From SZUA-365 sp034002405 (GTDB taxonomy: Bacteria > Bacteroidota > Ignavibacteria > SZUA-365), in the NCBI GenBank assembly GCA_034002405.1, contig JAVFAS010000001.1, forward strand, positions 153,046 through 217,045: 64,000 bases of DNA. The letters run 5' to 3'. The position numbers and the translations under genes were made by a program. The notes beneath the pieces are model-generated. The model was not told where the DNA came from. It did not search any database and saw only the letters and a program-made list of their open reading frames with translations. This document shows, one piece after another, positions 1-8,035 of this stretch; the stretch's first letter is position 1, and each line of letters begins with the position of its first letter.

Positions 1-446
1 GATCGCGCACGGCCACGAACAGCAACGAGCTGCATTTCGGCCTCGGGAACGCGGTCTCCATTGACAGTGTCGTGATCCTGTATCCCAACGGCGCACGGCA
101 GCAGCTGACATCGCTGCAGCCTGACAGACGGTACGCCGTCGCTTACAACGGACAGATCAGTACCGGGATCGATCCCACTCCCGACGCGGGTTCGTGGGAA
201 ATCGCGCATGCCCGAATTCACGAGGGTACACTTCGCCTGACACTGCAGGCGGAGCGTCCTCTCACCGCCGCGCGCATCGAGATCCACAACCTCCTCGGAC
301 AACGGCTCTGCCGAATGCATGTCGACGAACTGCGCCCGGGAGAATTTTCGGTAGCGCTTCCGGTCCAGCTCGGGAGCGGATTGCATTTCCTCACGATCCG
401 GTCTGGCGACACAATGCGCGGCACGCGCCTGCTGGTCAGTCCATAA
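1..446 (+). CDS. Secreted protein, C-terminal end: ASPIC/UnbV domain plus type IX sorting domain (5' truncated)
   Basis: The reading frame is already open at base 3, so the gene starts before the window. The first visible residues, RTATNSNELHFGLG followed by VSIDSVVILYPNG, match the end of the ASPIC/UnbV domain (a glycine-rich HFGLG, then a hydrophobic strand and W/YPxG). That domain usually follows FG-GAP/VCBS repeats in secreted proteins. The last ~85 residues (ARIEIHNLLGQRL, then GLHFLTIRSG) look like a type A type IX secretion C-terminal sorting domain. The protein is therefore probably exported and attached to the cell surface. Its substrate cannot be told from this fragment. The GTG at 72 lies inside the ASPIC domain and is not the start. 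Confidence 0.8.
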   Translation, partial: SRTATNSNELHFGLGNAVSIDSVVILYPNGARQQLTSLQPDRRYAVAYNGQISTGIDPTPDAGSWEIAHARIHEGTLRLTLQAERPLTAARIEIHNLLGQRLCRMHVDELRPGEFSVALPVQLGSGLHFLTIRSGDTMRGTRLLVSP

Positions 447-513
447 GTCGCGTGCGGCTGTTCCGCACCGCCATTCTTTCTGATTCATCCCTGCTCCACT
501 GATTGGAATCACC

Positions 514-2190
514 ATGAGAAAACTCCTCCTCCTGCTGTCGATCATCATGTTCTCGGTGCCGCTGCACGCGCAGCTTCTCGAGAAGGTGACGGTCAAGGAA
601 ATTCTCCCCACGGTCATGGGAAAGGCACAGGCCGAATTCTCCTCCGATGCCGTGCTGACCAACGCACTCTTTTTCGGATTCGAATTCCAGGGTGTCCGCT
701 TCGAGCTCGATCTCACCGACGGGAGTGCCACTGGTTGGTTGTACCGGGTGTACAGTCCCGGACTCGACTCCGCCGCCTATTACATCGGCGCGCGTGTACC
801 GCTTCTCGGAACCCAGGCCGTACGACTGCCACTCGATACCATCACGCGGTATTTCCCGGTCGCGCCGGGAGAGACGCAGATGACCGAGCCCTGGGCCGAC
901 AGTGATGCCGCCCTGCAGGGCGCCAGGGATGGCGGCGCGGAAACCTTCCTTCAGGCCAATCCCGATGCGACGGTCCCGATCGCGTTTGTCATCAACAATC
1001 CCGTGCACAACCGCTACATCCCGCAGGGACAGTATTGGTTCTTCCGCTTCGCCGCCGCGTCCGATACCATCACCTGTCTGGTGCATGCCACGAGCGGACT
1101 CCCGTTCCGCTGTATCTCCGGCAATGCACCGGTGATCACGTCGCTGCCGAAAACCAGCGCGCGCGTGGGACAGCCGTACACCTACGAGGTCCAGGCATTC
1201 GGCGAACCCGCTCCCATATTCCGTCTCGACACGGCACCCGCTGGTATGAGCATCGATGCGGGCAGTGGACGGATTGACTGGACACCCGCGGCGGGGCAGG
1301 AAGGCAACCAGGACGTCACCATCATTGCCGAGAACACGTCGGGCAGCGATGCGCAATCCTATCAGATCGTGGTGGGAGGATCGGCCTCCGGGCCCGTCGT
1401 CACCTCGACACCCGTGACCGTCGCGGAAGCAGGCAAACAATACACGTACCAGGTCACCACCGATGGGACTCCTCCCATCACCTACGCCTTGGCGGAGAAA
1501 CCGCAGGGCATGGTCATCGATCCGGGACGCGGCTCGGTGCTCTGGGTCCCGACCCGCGCCCAGGCCGCGGCGCATCCCATCCGCATCACCGTCAGCAACA
1601 GTGCCGGCTCGGGTGAACAGTCCTTCACACTCGAAGTCTACAAAGCCCCGGTCATCGATGCCATCGCGGATCAACGCACCGGTCCCAACCTCCCCTTCTG
1701 GTACCAGCCCAGCGTCGATGCGCGTCCCGCACCGGTCTTCGCGATCAACGCCGCACCGACCGGCCTCGCGATCGATCCCCAGAACGGTTTCATCACCTGG
1801 ACCCCGACCGACGCGCAACTCGGAATGCACACGGTGCTCTTCGAGGCCGACAACGGCTTCGGCACGGCGCAGCAGTCCTTCCAGATCGAAGTCGATGCAA
1901 CCGTGGATGTCGAAGCAGTGCGCCCTGGCGCCTTCACCGTCCGCGCGCATTATCCGCAACCCGCCCGGCAGTCCCTCGCCGTGCCGGTCGATGTCGGAAC
2001 GGCCACGACGCTTACCGTCGAAATCTTCGATGCGCTCGGACGCCGGGTGGAATCCCGGCACGAGGCAACGCAACCCGGCACGCGTGTCACCTTCACCGTC
2101 TCGACGGCGGCGTTGCAGCCCGGCGTCTATTTCTACCGGGTCTGGGATGCGTCGGAGCATGTCCTGCGGAGTTTCATCGTCGCTCGTTGA
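514..2190 (+). CDS. Secreted protein with three putative Ig-like repeats and a T9SS sorting domain
   Basis: This 558-residue protein begins with a signal peptide (MRKLLLLLSIIMFSVPLHAQ, cleavage after HAQ). After a ~190-residue unique region come three similar ~90-residue modules, each running from APVIT/GPVVT/APVID through YTYEV-like strands to a GxIxWTP motif, as in the He_PIG/putative Ig (cadherin-like) family. The last ~75 residues (LTVEIFDALGRRV, then PGVYFYRVWD) form a type IX secretion sorting domain. I infer a surface-exposed adhesin-like or scaffold protein. No catalytic domain is recognised. A strong bidirectional terminator follows the stop codon. Confidence 0.85.
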   Translation: MRKLLLLLSIIMFSVPLHAQLLEKVTVKEILPTVMGKAQAEFSSDAVLTNALFFGFEFQGVRFELDLTDGSATGWLYRVYSPGLDSAAYYIGARVPLLGTQAVRLPLDTITRYFPVAPGETQMTEPWADSDAALQGARDGGAETFLQANPDATVPIAFVINNPVHNRYIPQGQYWFFRFAAASDTITCLVHATSGLPFRCISGNAPVITSLPKTSARVGQPYTYEVQAFGEPAPIFRLDTAPAGMSIDAGSGRIDWTPAAGQEGNQDVTIIAENTSGSDAQSYQIVVGGSASGPVVTSTPVTVAEAGKQYTYQVTTDGTPPITYALAEKPQGMVIDPGRGSVLWVPTRAQAAAHPIRITVSNSAGSGEQSFTLEVYKAPVIDAIADQRTGPNLPFWYQPSVDARPAPVFAINAAPTGLAIDPQNGFITWTPTDAQLGMHTVLFEADNGFGTAQQSFQIEVDATVDVEAVRPGAFTVRAHYPQPARQSLAVPVDVGTATTLTVEIFDALGRRVESRHEATQPGTRVTFTVSTAALQPGVYFYRVWDASEHVLRSFIVAR

Positions 2191-2220
2191 GCACGATCCA
2201 CGTCATTCCCTCTCGCATGA

Positions 2221-2260
2221 AATGAAAAACGCCGGGCCACGCAGCCCGGCGTTTTTCATT
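2221..2260. terminator. Bidirectional intrinsic terminator between convergent genes
   Basis: A perfect 17-bp inverted repeat (2221-2237 with 2244-2260) encloses a 6-base loop. Its outer bases are A-rich on the left and T-rich on the right, so transcripts of either strand end in a U tract after a GC-rich stem. It lies between the plus-strand T9SS gene ending at 2190 and the minus-strand hydrolase ending at 2328. Confidence 0.92.
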
Positions 2261-2327
2261 TCCTCCTGTCCCAGTTCCACACACATCGTCCGCGTCCCCT
2301 CCGCATTCAGGATCCCACGTCCGCGCC

Positions 2328-3152
2328 TCAGCGTCTGGCGACCGGGTTTTGCCCCGGGACCCAGCGCGCGGTTTCGTCGACGACACGCGTCCTCGCCTGC
2401 AGATGCGGCACATGGCCGATTCCTTCGAGCCAGAGCAGTGCGGCCGGCCCCTGCACCCGTTCGGCGATCAACTCCACCTGGCGCCGCGTCCCGTATTGGT
2501 CCGCATCCCCCTGAATCAGCAGCAGCGGACAGCGGATCGCCGCGAGATCGGCGAGCATGTTCCATTCCGCACCGGCCGGATCGAGCCAGGTATCGATCCA
2601 GGCACCGAACACCGCGTCGGTGCGCTCGCCATGATATCGCATGAGTTTCTCGCGCAGATCGGATTCCTCATACAGGATTTTTGCCTCCTGTATTCCGGAT
2701 ACCGTCACATCCTCGATGACGACATGCGGCGCCTCGACCACCGCGCCAACAAGAGCATCGGGAAACAGCGCGGCGTATTTCAGCGCGAGCGTCGCGCCGT
2801 CGCTGTGGCCGAAGAGAAGAGGTTTGCGAACATTCATCTCCGCGAGCAGTCCGCGCAGATACACCGCGGCTTCTTCCTCGTAGAAATCGAGATCCCGTCC
2901 CTTGCGCATCGGCGTCGAACGTCCGTGGCCGACGCGGTCGTAGACGATGGCGTCGTATCCCGTGGCGCGGCAGAGTTCGAATGGAAAACTCTTCCACTGC
3001 CCGACGCTGCCGAGCGCCTCGTGCAGGAAGACCCAGGTCGGACGGGTTTCCTCCACCTCGGGCGTCGCGTGCAGGAGGAGCTTCACGAAGAGGCCGTCTC
3101 CGGCCACGTCGATGTGGAACTGTCGTTCGATGATGGTCGGCTGATCACCCAT
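2328..3152 (-). CDS. Alpha/beta-fold hydrolase
   Basis: A 274-residue single-domain alpha/beta hydrolase. Visible parts are the oxyanion strand (WVFLHEALGSVGQW), the strand-4 region YDRVGHGRST, the nucleophile elbow GHSDG, an acid in LLIQGDADQYG and the catalytic histidine in GIGHVPHL. There is no signal peptide, so it is cytosolic. The start at MGDQPTIIE (3152) is preferred over an in-frame ATG 12 codons upstream, because a weak purine-rich site precedes it and family members begin there. The substrate is unknown. It is a lone gene with its own terminator. Confidence 0.85.
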   Translation of the reverse strand: MGDQPTIIERQFHIDVAGDGLFVKLLLHATPEVEETRPTWVFLHEALGSVGQWKSFPFELCRATGYDAIVYDRVGHGRSTPMRKGRDLDFYEEEAAVYLRGLLAEMNVRKPLLFGHSDGATLALKYAALFPDALVGAVVEAPHVVIEDVTVSGIQEAKILYEESDLREKLMRYHGERTDAVFGAWIDTWLDPAGAEWNMLADLAAIRCPLLLIQGDADQYGTRRQVELIAERVQGPAALLWLEGIGHVPHLQARTRVVDETARWVPGQNPVARR

Positions 3153-3210
3153 ACCCCGCAATCTACGGGTTCCCCTCACCCCCGACAAGCACTGTCACGG
3201 AACCCGGGTG

Positions 3211-4428
3211 TCACTCCCGCGGCGCCGTCACCTGTCCGATGAAGAGGATGGCGCCGGTGTTGCGTTCGTGAATGACAAAGACAAACGGCCGATCGACGCG
3301 GAACACCTGTGGAACGGAGGTCGTCCCGATCTCCACCGATGTCGCGGCGGCGGCTTCCGTTCCTTCTTCATTCACCTGGACAAAGGTCTTGTGCTTGACC
3401 TGGCTGATGAACAATTCCATCTGTCGCGAGATCCCGGAAAAATCGGCATGCGATGGATCGAACGCGATACCCATGCCCATCGACGCGAGGATATCATTGA
3501 GTGATGTTTCATACTCCATCGTGAAGCGGGGGATCTGGAGATCCATCGCCGTTTCGTGCATGGCCTCCTGCCAGGTTTGCCACTGCGCGGGACGAAGGGC
3601 GTCGCGCAGCGTCGCGAGCGTCACATCCGGCCGCGGCAGAAGAATCGCCATGCTGTACCGGTCCCACCCATACGGCAGATCCACGACCTCGGCGAGTTGG
3701 TCCTTGAGGTAACGAATGTCCGCATTGCCGTTCATCATCTTCACGGGGATGTCGCGGTCGCCCGGGGCCTTGAACACGTCGTCGCGCGTGCGCGCGGGGT
3801 CGAACTGCGTCGCCCAGGTCCCCTTGAAATACATCGCGTTGATCAGATACATCACCGTCAGCGGAGGGATGGGTGGGGCGACGATGGCGGGAATCTTCCC
3901 CTGCGTCTTCTGGCTCACCCAGGCATTGATGATATCCGCGGCATCGGCGCGCGAGAAATCAAGCGTACGCACGTCCGCGTCGAAATAGAAGCGATTGCTG
4001 TCGATGAACGCCTGCTCCGGAACGAAGCCCGCGCGGTTCCAGATTCCATTCGCGATATTGAAACGCACGCGCGGATCGGTGCCGCGGAGTAGGTCGATCA
4101 GCGAGCGATAGGACTGGTTGATCTCCGTCGACGAAAGTCCCTGCTGCGCCAGCGCCAGCCGCATCGCCTGCGCGGTTTCCCCCGCGGCACCATTCGCCGT
4201 CATGCCAAGTGCCATCGAAACGCTCAGCGGCGAAAGGAACAGGTTCTCGTCCGTCGCCACCGCGGCGGTCGTGCGGAACAGCGTGAAGCCGAAGTCGGTG
4301 TTCGCGCGCAGTACCGCGCGCTCGCCGCTGGTGGCCGCGCGGACCGGTGTCGGAGATTCCGGTCCGGTACTCTCATTCGAACATGCCAGCAGGCACAGGG
4401 GAAGGACCATGAGAAGCAGACGAACCAT
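3211..4428 (-). CDS. Serpin-family protease inhibitor, lipoprotein
   Basis: The 405 residues cover a full serpin. The N-terminus is a lipoprotein signal (MVRLLLMVLPLCLLAC, lipobox LLAC, lipidated Cys16). The core holds NLFLSPLSVSMALGM and NIANGIWN, and the reactive-centre hinge reads EEGTEAAAAT (residues ~354-363), the small-residue pattern of inhibitory serpins. Counting from hinge Gly356 as P15 puts P1-P1' near Thr370-Ser371. The C-terminal signature is FVFVIHERNTGAILFIG. I infer an envelope-anchored suicide inhibitor of serine or cysteine proteases. The gene sits 19 bp downstream of the anti-sigma/barrel fusion gene with a clear AAGGAGGT site at 4433-4440, so it is probably co-transcribed with the ECF sigma operon. 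Confidence 0.92.
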   Translation of the reverse strand: MVRLLLMVLPLCLLACSNESTGPESPTPVRAATSGERAVLRANTDFGFTLFRTTAAVATDENLFLSPLSVSMALGMTANGAAGETAQAMRLALAQQGLSSTEINQSYRSLIDLLRGTDPRVRFNIANGIWNRAGFVPEQAFIDSNRFYFDADVRTLDFSRADAADIINAWVSQKTQGKIPAIVAPPIPPLTVMYLINAMYFKGTWATQFDPARTRDDVFKAPGDRDIPVKMMNGNADIRYLKDQLAEVVDLPYGWDRYSMAILLPRPDVTLATLRDALRPAQWQTWQEAMHETAMDLQIPRFTMEYETSLNDILASMGMGIAFDPSHADFSGISRQMELFISQVKHKTFVQVNEEGTEAAAATSVEIGTTSVPQVFRVDRPFVFVIHERNTGAILFIGQVTAPRE

Positions 4429-4447
4429 GACAACCTCCTTGCGCCGC

Positions 4448-5884
4448 TCAGAACGCGAGGGCGACGCCGAATGTGAAATTCAACTTTGCTGTATAATACG
4501 GAATATCATCGACCATGTAGCGCAGCATGCCACCCTCGATGCCGACATTCAGCATCGAATAATTCGACGGATACATCTCGAGTCCCGCGCGCACCTTGCC
4601 GACCGGACCCAGCTTCGTCGCACCAACCAGCGTGCGCAGATAGGGATACACGAGATCGAACATCCCGTACTCGGGCAGGGAGAGCTTCCACACCGCGCCG
4701 ACGACATCGAGCATGCGGTTTTCGCGCTGCGGCCCGGCCACCGCCTGCGCGGGGGGACGATAGACCTCGGCCGAACTCGGATCCGCGAAGGAGAGCAGCG
4801 GGACCTGTGGTTCGGCGCTTCGGTGGAACTCGCGTCCGAAATTCTCGCGTCCGTATTCCAGCCCGAATGCGTGATGTTCGGTGGTTTTCGAAACCACACT
4901 GATGGCCATGTTCTCGAACACGTTGAAGGAGTTGTGCTGCTGGTCGACCTCCGGGTAGGACCGGCCGTAGAGCCGACGTAATTCAAAGATGAGGTTCGAG
5001 AAAATGTTCTCGCGTGGTCCCGGTTGCGTGAATTGCCAGGGAGGGTCGATGACCGGAAGTTCGGCGATCACGACGTCCCCGAACGGCAACCGCGCGGTTT
5101 CCCCATCCGGCTCCCGCGCTCCATCGGCAGGCGACGGAATCCTTTCGATCGCGACCGCGTCGGGGATGTCCGCCACGGTCACGCCCTCGTTCGAGACCGC
5201 GATGGCGCTGCCATTGTTCACCATCGGCACCATTCCCGCATCCGCCGTCGGCGGCATGAAAGCGGCGATGCTTCCATCAGGTGACGCGACGCCGGGTGCC
5301 GTGCCATTTCCGTCGGGTGACGCGACGTCGGGTGCCGTGACGAATGCGTCGGGTGACGTGACGCTTGCGTCGGGTGACGTGACGCGGGATGCGGCGCCCG
5401 TGGTCAAGGAACGGGATTCCTGAAGAGATGGTGCGGGCTCGGTCACGGGAGCTTCCTGTACCCGCGATTCCATCGCGACCGGGATTGGCCTGAGAATCGG
5501 GACGTCGCGCACGGTGAACTGCATGAGCAGCAGGGCGGTCGCGAGGGCGGAAAAGACACCGACCGACAGCTCACGTCGGTGGGCGGCGACGAGCGTGCGA
5601 AGCCGCGCCCACGCCGCCCCGGCACTGTCACGCAGCCCGAAAGCCGGCTCGGGGAGCGGTGCCTCGGGCAGACCGAGTCCGAGAGAGGCAAACAGTTGCC
5701 GCGACACATGCGACGGTGTCGTGATCCCCGCGACATCCTCCTGGATGATGGTGTGAAGTTTGAGATGCGACACAAATTCTCGCCGCAGTTCCGGGTCGAG
5801 CGCCATCTGCCCGAAGAGAACGTCCTCGAGCGGCTCGTCGAGTCCTTCGTCAAAAAACCGGTGAAGTAATTCGGAATGCTGCAT
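4448..5884 (-). CDS. Anti-sigma-like protein fused to an outer-membrane beta-barrel-like domain (dual-membrane type)
   Basis: The 478 residues form four parts. Residues 1-105 are a cytosolic helical domain containing LKLHTIIQED. One membrane helix lies at ~106-124 (LSVGVFSALATALLLMQF). A long Pro/Ala/Ser/Asp linker (~125-290) carries TSPD-like repeats. The C-terminal ~190 residues are rich in alternating strands and end in TFGVALAF, a terminal-Phe outer-membrane beta-signal. The gene lies 36 bp downstream of an ECF sigma gene, so an anti-sigma role is likely. The layout matches the dual membrane-spanning anti-sigma factors (Dma type) reported in Bacteroides. The N-terminal and C-terminal modules both resemble those encoded separately at 11157-13430. 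The barrel and topology are inferred, not proven. Confidence 0.72.
   Translation of the reverse strand: MQHSELLHRFFDEGLDEPLEDVLFGQMALDPELRREFVSHLKLHTIIQEDVAGITTPSHVSRQLFASLGLGLPEAPLPEPAFGLRDSAGAAWARLRTLVAAHRRELSVGVFSALATALLLMQFTVRDVPILRPIPVAMESRVQEAPVTEPAPSLQESRSLTTGAASRVTSPDASVTSPDAFVTAPDVASPDGNGTAPGVASPDGSIAAFMPPTADAGMVPMVNNGSAIAVSNEGVTVADIPDAVAIERIPSPADGAREPDGETARLPFGDVVIAELPVIDPPWQFTQPGPRENIFSNLIFELRRLYGRSYPEVDQQHNSFNVFENMAISVVSKTTEHHAFGLEYGRENFGREFHRSAEPQVPLLSFADPSSAEVYRPPAQAVAGPQRENRMLDVVGAVWKLSLPEYGMFDLVYPYLRTLVGATKLGPVGKVRAGLEMYPSNYSMLNVGIEGGMLRYMVDDIPYYTAKLNFTFGVALAF
5275..5388. repeat. Imperfect tandem repeat encoding the TSPD linker
   Basis: Two ~36-bp units (5275-5310, 5311-5346) are followed by two 21-bp units (5347-5367, 5368-5388), all starting with a CGTCGGGTGACG-like core. 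They encode the TSPDA/VASPDG repeats of the periplasmic linker in the anti-sigma/barrel fusion protein. Units differ by whole codons, so copy-number change would alter linker length without breaking the frame. Confidence 0.8.
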
Positions 5885-5920
5885 GATCTGATTCTGTTCG
5901 TTCGTCGTTGAATCGCGCGG

Positions 5921-6484
5921 TCATCGAATCAAGTCGCTGATGTACGGCGCGAGGATATACCGAATCTGGTCCTTGGCGCGCATGACACGCACCTTGAGCG
6001 CGGAAACCGAATCGCCCGTGATTTCGGAGATTTCCTTGTAGGAAAGTCCTTGATAGAATCGAAGCACGAATGCCTCGCGATACGGTGTATCGAGCAGTTC
6101 GAGCGAGGAACTGATCATGTTGAGCAACTCGCTCCGCTCGTACAGCGGCGCATGGCTGGCGATCTTCTCGTCGTCGAATGGCGACCAGTACACCATATTG
6201 CGCCGGGTATTGAGAAACACGTTGCGCGCGCTGGTCAGCAGATACGCGAGGATGTTGCTCACCGATTCGCCGGGTTTGAGCGTCTGCCGGTAGAACCGCG
6301 TGAAGGTTTCCTGGAACACGTCGGCCGCCTCGTCGGGATTTCCGGTCATGCGCAGGCAGAAGACATAGACTTTTCGCTCGTACCGCGAAAACAGTTCGCG
6401 GAACGCCGCATCCTTCTCCTTGCCGCTCAGCTTGAATGCCGCAAAGAGCTGCTCGTCACTATGGTTGCTGTAGTCTTCCGCCAT
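5921..6484 (-). CDS. ECF-subfamily RNA polymerase sigma factor
   Basis: The 187 residues have the two-domain ECF layout. Region 2 includes RELFSRYERKVYVFCLRMTG and DEAADVFQETFTRFYRQ. Region 4 includes LDTPYREAFVLRFYQGLSYK followed by an EISEITGDSVSALKVRVMRA helix-turn-helix. The region 1.1 and 3 domains of housekeeping sigma factors are absent. It is the first gene of a minus-strand set with the anti-sigma/barrel fusion (36 bp downstream) and the serpin. It probably directs transcription of this operon and other envelope genes when released by the anti-sigma. Confidence 0.93.
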   Translation of the reverse strand: MAEDYSNHSDEQLFAAFKLSGKEKDAAFRELFSRYERKVYVFCLRMTGNPDEAADVFQETFTRFYRQTLKPGESVSNILAYLLTSARNVFLNTRRNMVYWSPFDDEKIASHAPLYERSELLNMISSSLELLDTPYREAFVLRFYQGLSYKEISEITGDSVSALKVRVMRAKDQIRYILAPYISDLIR

Positions 6485-6618
6485 GAATCTGACGCACGGC
6501 GCCGCTGTTCAGGCCACCGCCGGAGTTCTGTCGTGTTCACTTCCGGCATATACGTCTACAGACACGTCCGCCGGGTGTTGGTTACAGAGCGGGTGCGATG
6601 CTCGATCGCCGCGGCGCA

Positions 6619-7245
6619 TCATCGGCTCACTCCCAGCGCCGCGAGAAAATGCCCCAGTACCGGCGGATCAAGCGCGATGGTCAGCAGCAGTCCCGCCGCC
6701 GCGCCGTAGAGATGCACGTCATGCGCGACATTGTCCCACCGCTTCCGCGCGCCATAGACACTGGCCGCGACGAATAGCACGGCAAACACCGGCCAGGGCA
6801 TCGGAATCGGCAGGAACAGCAGCATGACCTTCGCCTCGGGAAAGTACAGCATGCCGGAAAAGAACAGGGCGGAGACGGCCCCGGAGGCGCCGAGTGCCCG
6901 GTAGGATGGATCATTCCGCCGTCGCACGGCGGGCACGATGCCCGAAAGCAAAAGGGAAGCGAGGTAAATCACGAGAAAATTCACCGTCCCGGTCGCGGCC
7001 TCGAGATACATGGCGACCGAATACAGCGCGAAGAGATTGAACAGCAGGTGCATCAGATCCGCATGCAGGAATCCCGACGTCAGCAGTCGCTCGTATTGGT
7101 GCGCGCGGAACATCACGAACGGATGGAGGAGAAATCGATCGGAGAACCGTGGCCATGCAAAACCGGCAAGACTGCCCGCGACGATCAGCGCGAGCAGGAC
7201 GACGGACGCGGGTGCGTGTGTCAGAAGTTGGTCGAATGGAAGCAT
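6619..7245 (-). CDS. Rhomboid-family intramembrane serine protease
   Basis: A 208-residue, six-helix membrane protein. The rhomboid landmarks are present: HLLFN in helix 2 (His66, Asn70), the catalytic serine in GASGA (Ser121) and a histidine in the last helix (HLYGAAAG, His178). It cleaves membrane-protein substrates within the bilayer. An AAGGAG site lies just before the ATG. It is separated by 134 bp from the downstream ECF sigma gene on the same strand. An intramembrane protease beside an anti-sigma gene could take part in its release, but that is only a positional suggestion. Confidence 0.9.
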   Translation of the reverse strand: MLPFDQLLTHAPASVVLLALIVAGSLAGFAWPRFSDRFLLHPFVMFRAHQYERLLTSGFLHADLMHLLFNLFALYSVAMYLEAATGTVNFLVIYLASLLLSGIVPAVRRRNDPSYRALGASGAVSALFFSGMLYFPEAKVMLLFLPIPMPWPVFAVLFVAASVYGARKRWDNVAHDVHLYGAAAGLLLTIALDPPVLGHFLAALGVSR

Positions 7246-7296
7246 GAAAACAGGTTCTCCTTGTCAGCGAAACGTCGTGAAGTCAACGGGACGTCG

Positions 7297-7396
7297 NNNN
7301 NNNNNNNNNNNNNNNNNNNNNNNNNNNNNNNNNNNNNNNNNNNNNNNNNNNNNNNNNNNNNNNNNNNNNNNNNNNNNNNNNNNNNNNNNNNNNNNN
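7297..7396. other. Assembly gap of 100 N flanked by identical 25-bp sequences
   Basis: The 25 bases before the gap (7272-7296) and after it (7397-7421) are identical, both beginning ACGTCGTGAAGTC. Exactly 100 N is the conventional filler for unknown distance. The simplest reading is that two contigs overlap here and were not merged, so the real intergenic region is about 125 bp shorter. It lies between the divergent rhomboid and DinB genes. Confidence 0.85.
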
Positions 7397-7526
7397 ACGT
7401 CGTGAAGTCAACGGGACGTCGCGGTTTGCTCGTATATTGCATGCGATGACTCTTCCTGCCCGTGTGCGTGACCGGTCCGTCGTTCCGCGGGAATTTTCTC
7501 TCCACGTCTTGCAGATGAGGACGGCA

Positions 7527-8000
7527 ATGCAGCTGCGTGATCATTTTCTCAGAACCTTCGAATTCAACATCCAGGCAAACCTGCGCATCGCCGACGCCCT
7601 GCGTGCTGTGGACGACGGGATCGACGAGGCCGTGCGGCTGTACGCGCATATTCTCAACGCGGAAAAAATCTGGTTCCTCCGACTCGAGGGCTTCGACACC
7701 GGCACCGCGACGCCATGGGACGTCCTCACGCTCAACGAATGCGTGAATCTCGCGCGCATCACCGCCGAGACCGCCCGCGGTTTTCTCGCGCGGCTGGGCG
7801 AGGCGGATTTCGATCAGCTCGTGCACTACCGCAACACGCACGGCGACCTGTTCCACAACACCATCGCCGACATTCTGTCCCATCTCTCGCATCACGGCGC
7901 CTATCACCGGGCCCAGATCAATCGGATACTGCGTGAACGCGGTGCAACGCCCGCCGCGGTCGATTTCATCACCCTCGCGCGCGAAGGAACGAACCGATGA
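7527..8000 (+). CDS. DinB-family protein, putative metal-dependent enzyme
   Basis: A ~157-residue four-helix-bundle DinB/YfiT-like protein. The three metal-binding histidines appear as one in AHILNAEKIW after helix 2 and two in HLSHHGAYHRAQI near the C-terminus, the usual HxxxH. Family members include thiol transferases and damage-induced proteins. No specific substrate is visible. The ATG at 7527 is chosen because GAGGA lies at the right distance. In-frame starts at 7515, 7446 and 7437 would add residues not typical of the family. The upstream region contains a TATATTG box. Confidence 0.82.
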   Translation: MQLRDHFLRTFEFNIQANLRIADALRAVDDGIDEAVRLYAHILNAEKIWFLRLEGFDTGTATPWDVLTLNECVNLARITAETARGFLARLGEADFDQLVHYRNTHGDLFHNTIADILSHLSHHGAYHRAQINRILRERGATPAAVDFITLAREGTNR

Positions 8001-8035
8001 CGATGCGTCAATGAAAAGGCACGGCCCCGCGGTCA

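Noticed and set aside
436..2160. A 574-codon minus-strand open frame over the T9SS Ig-like gene
   Set aside because: Composition is Arg/Gly/Asp-rich noise. The plus strand has a signal peptide, repeats and a sorting domain.
5275..5388. Possible CRISPR-like array
   Set aside because: Units are adjacent, degenerate, in frame with a protein and have no spacers.
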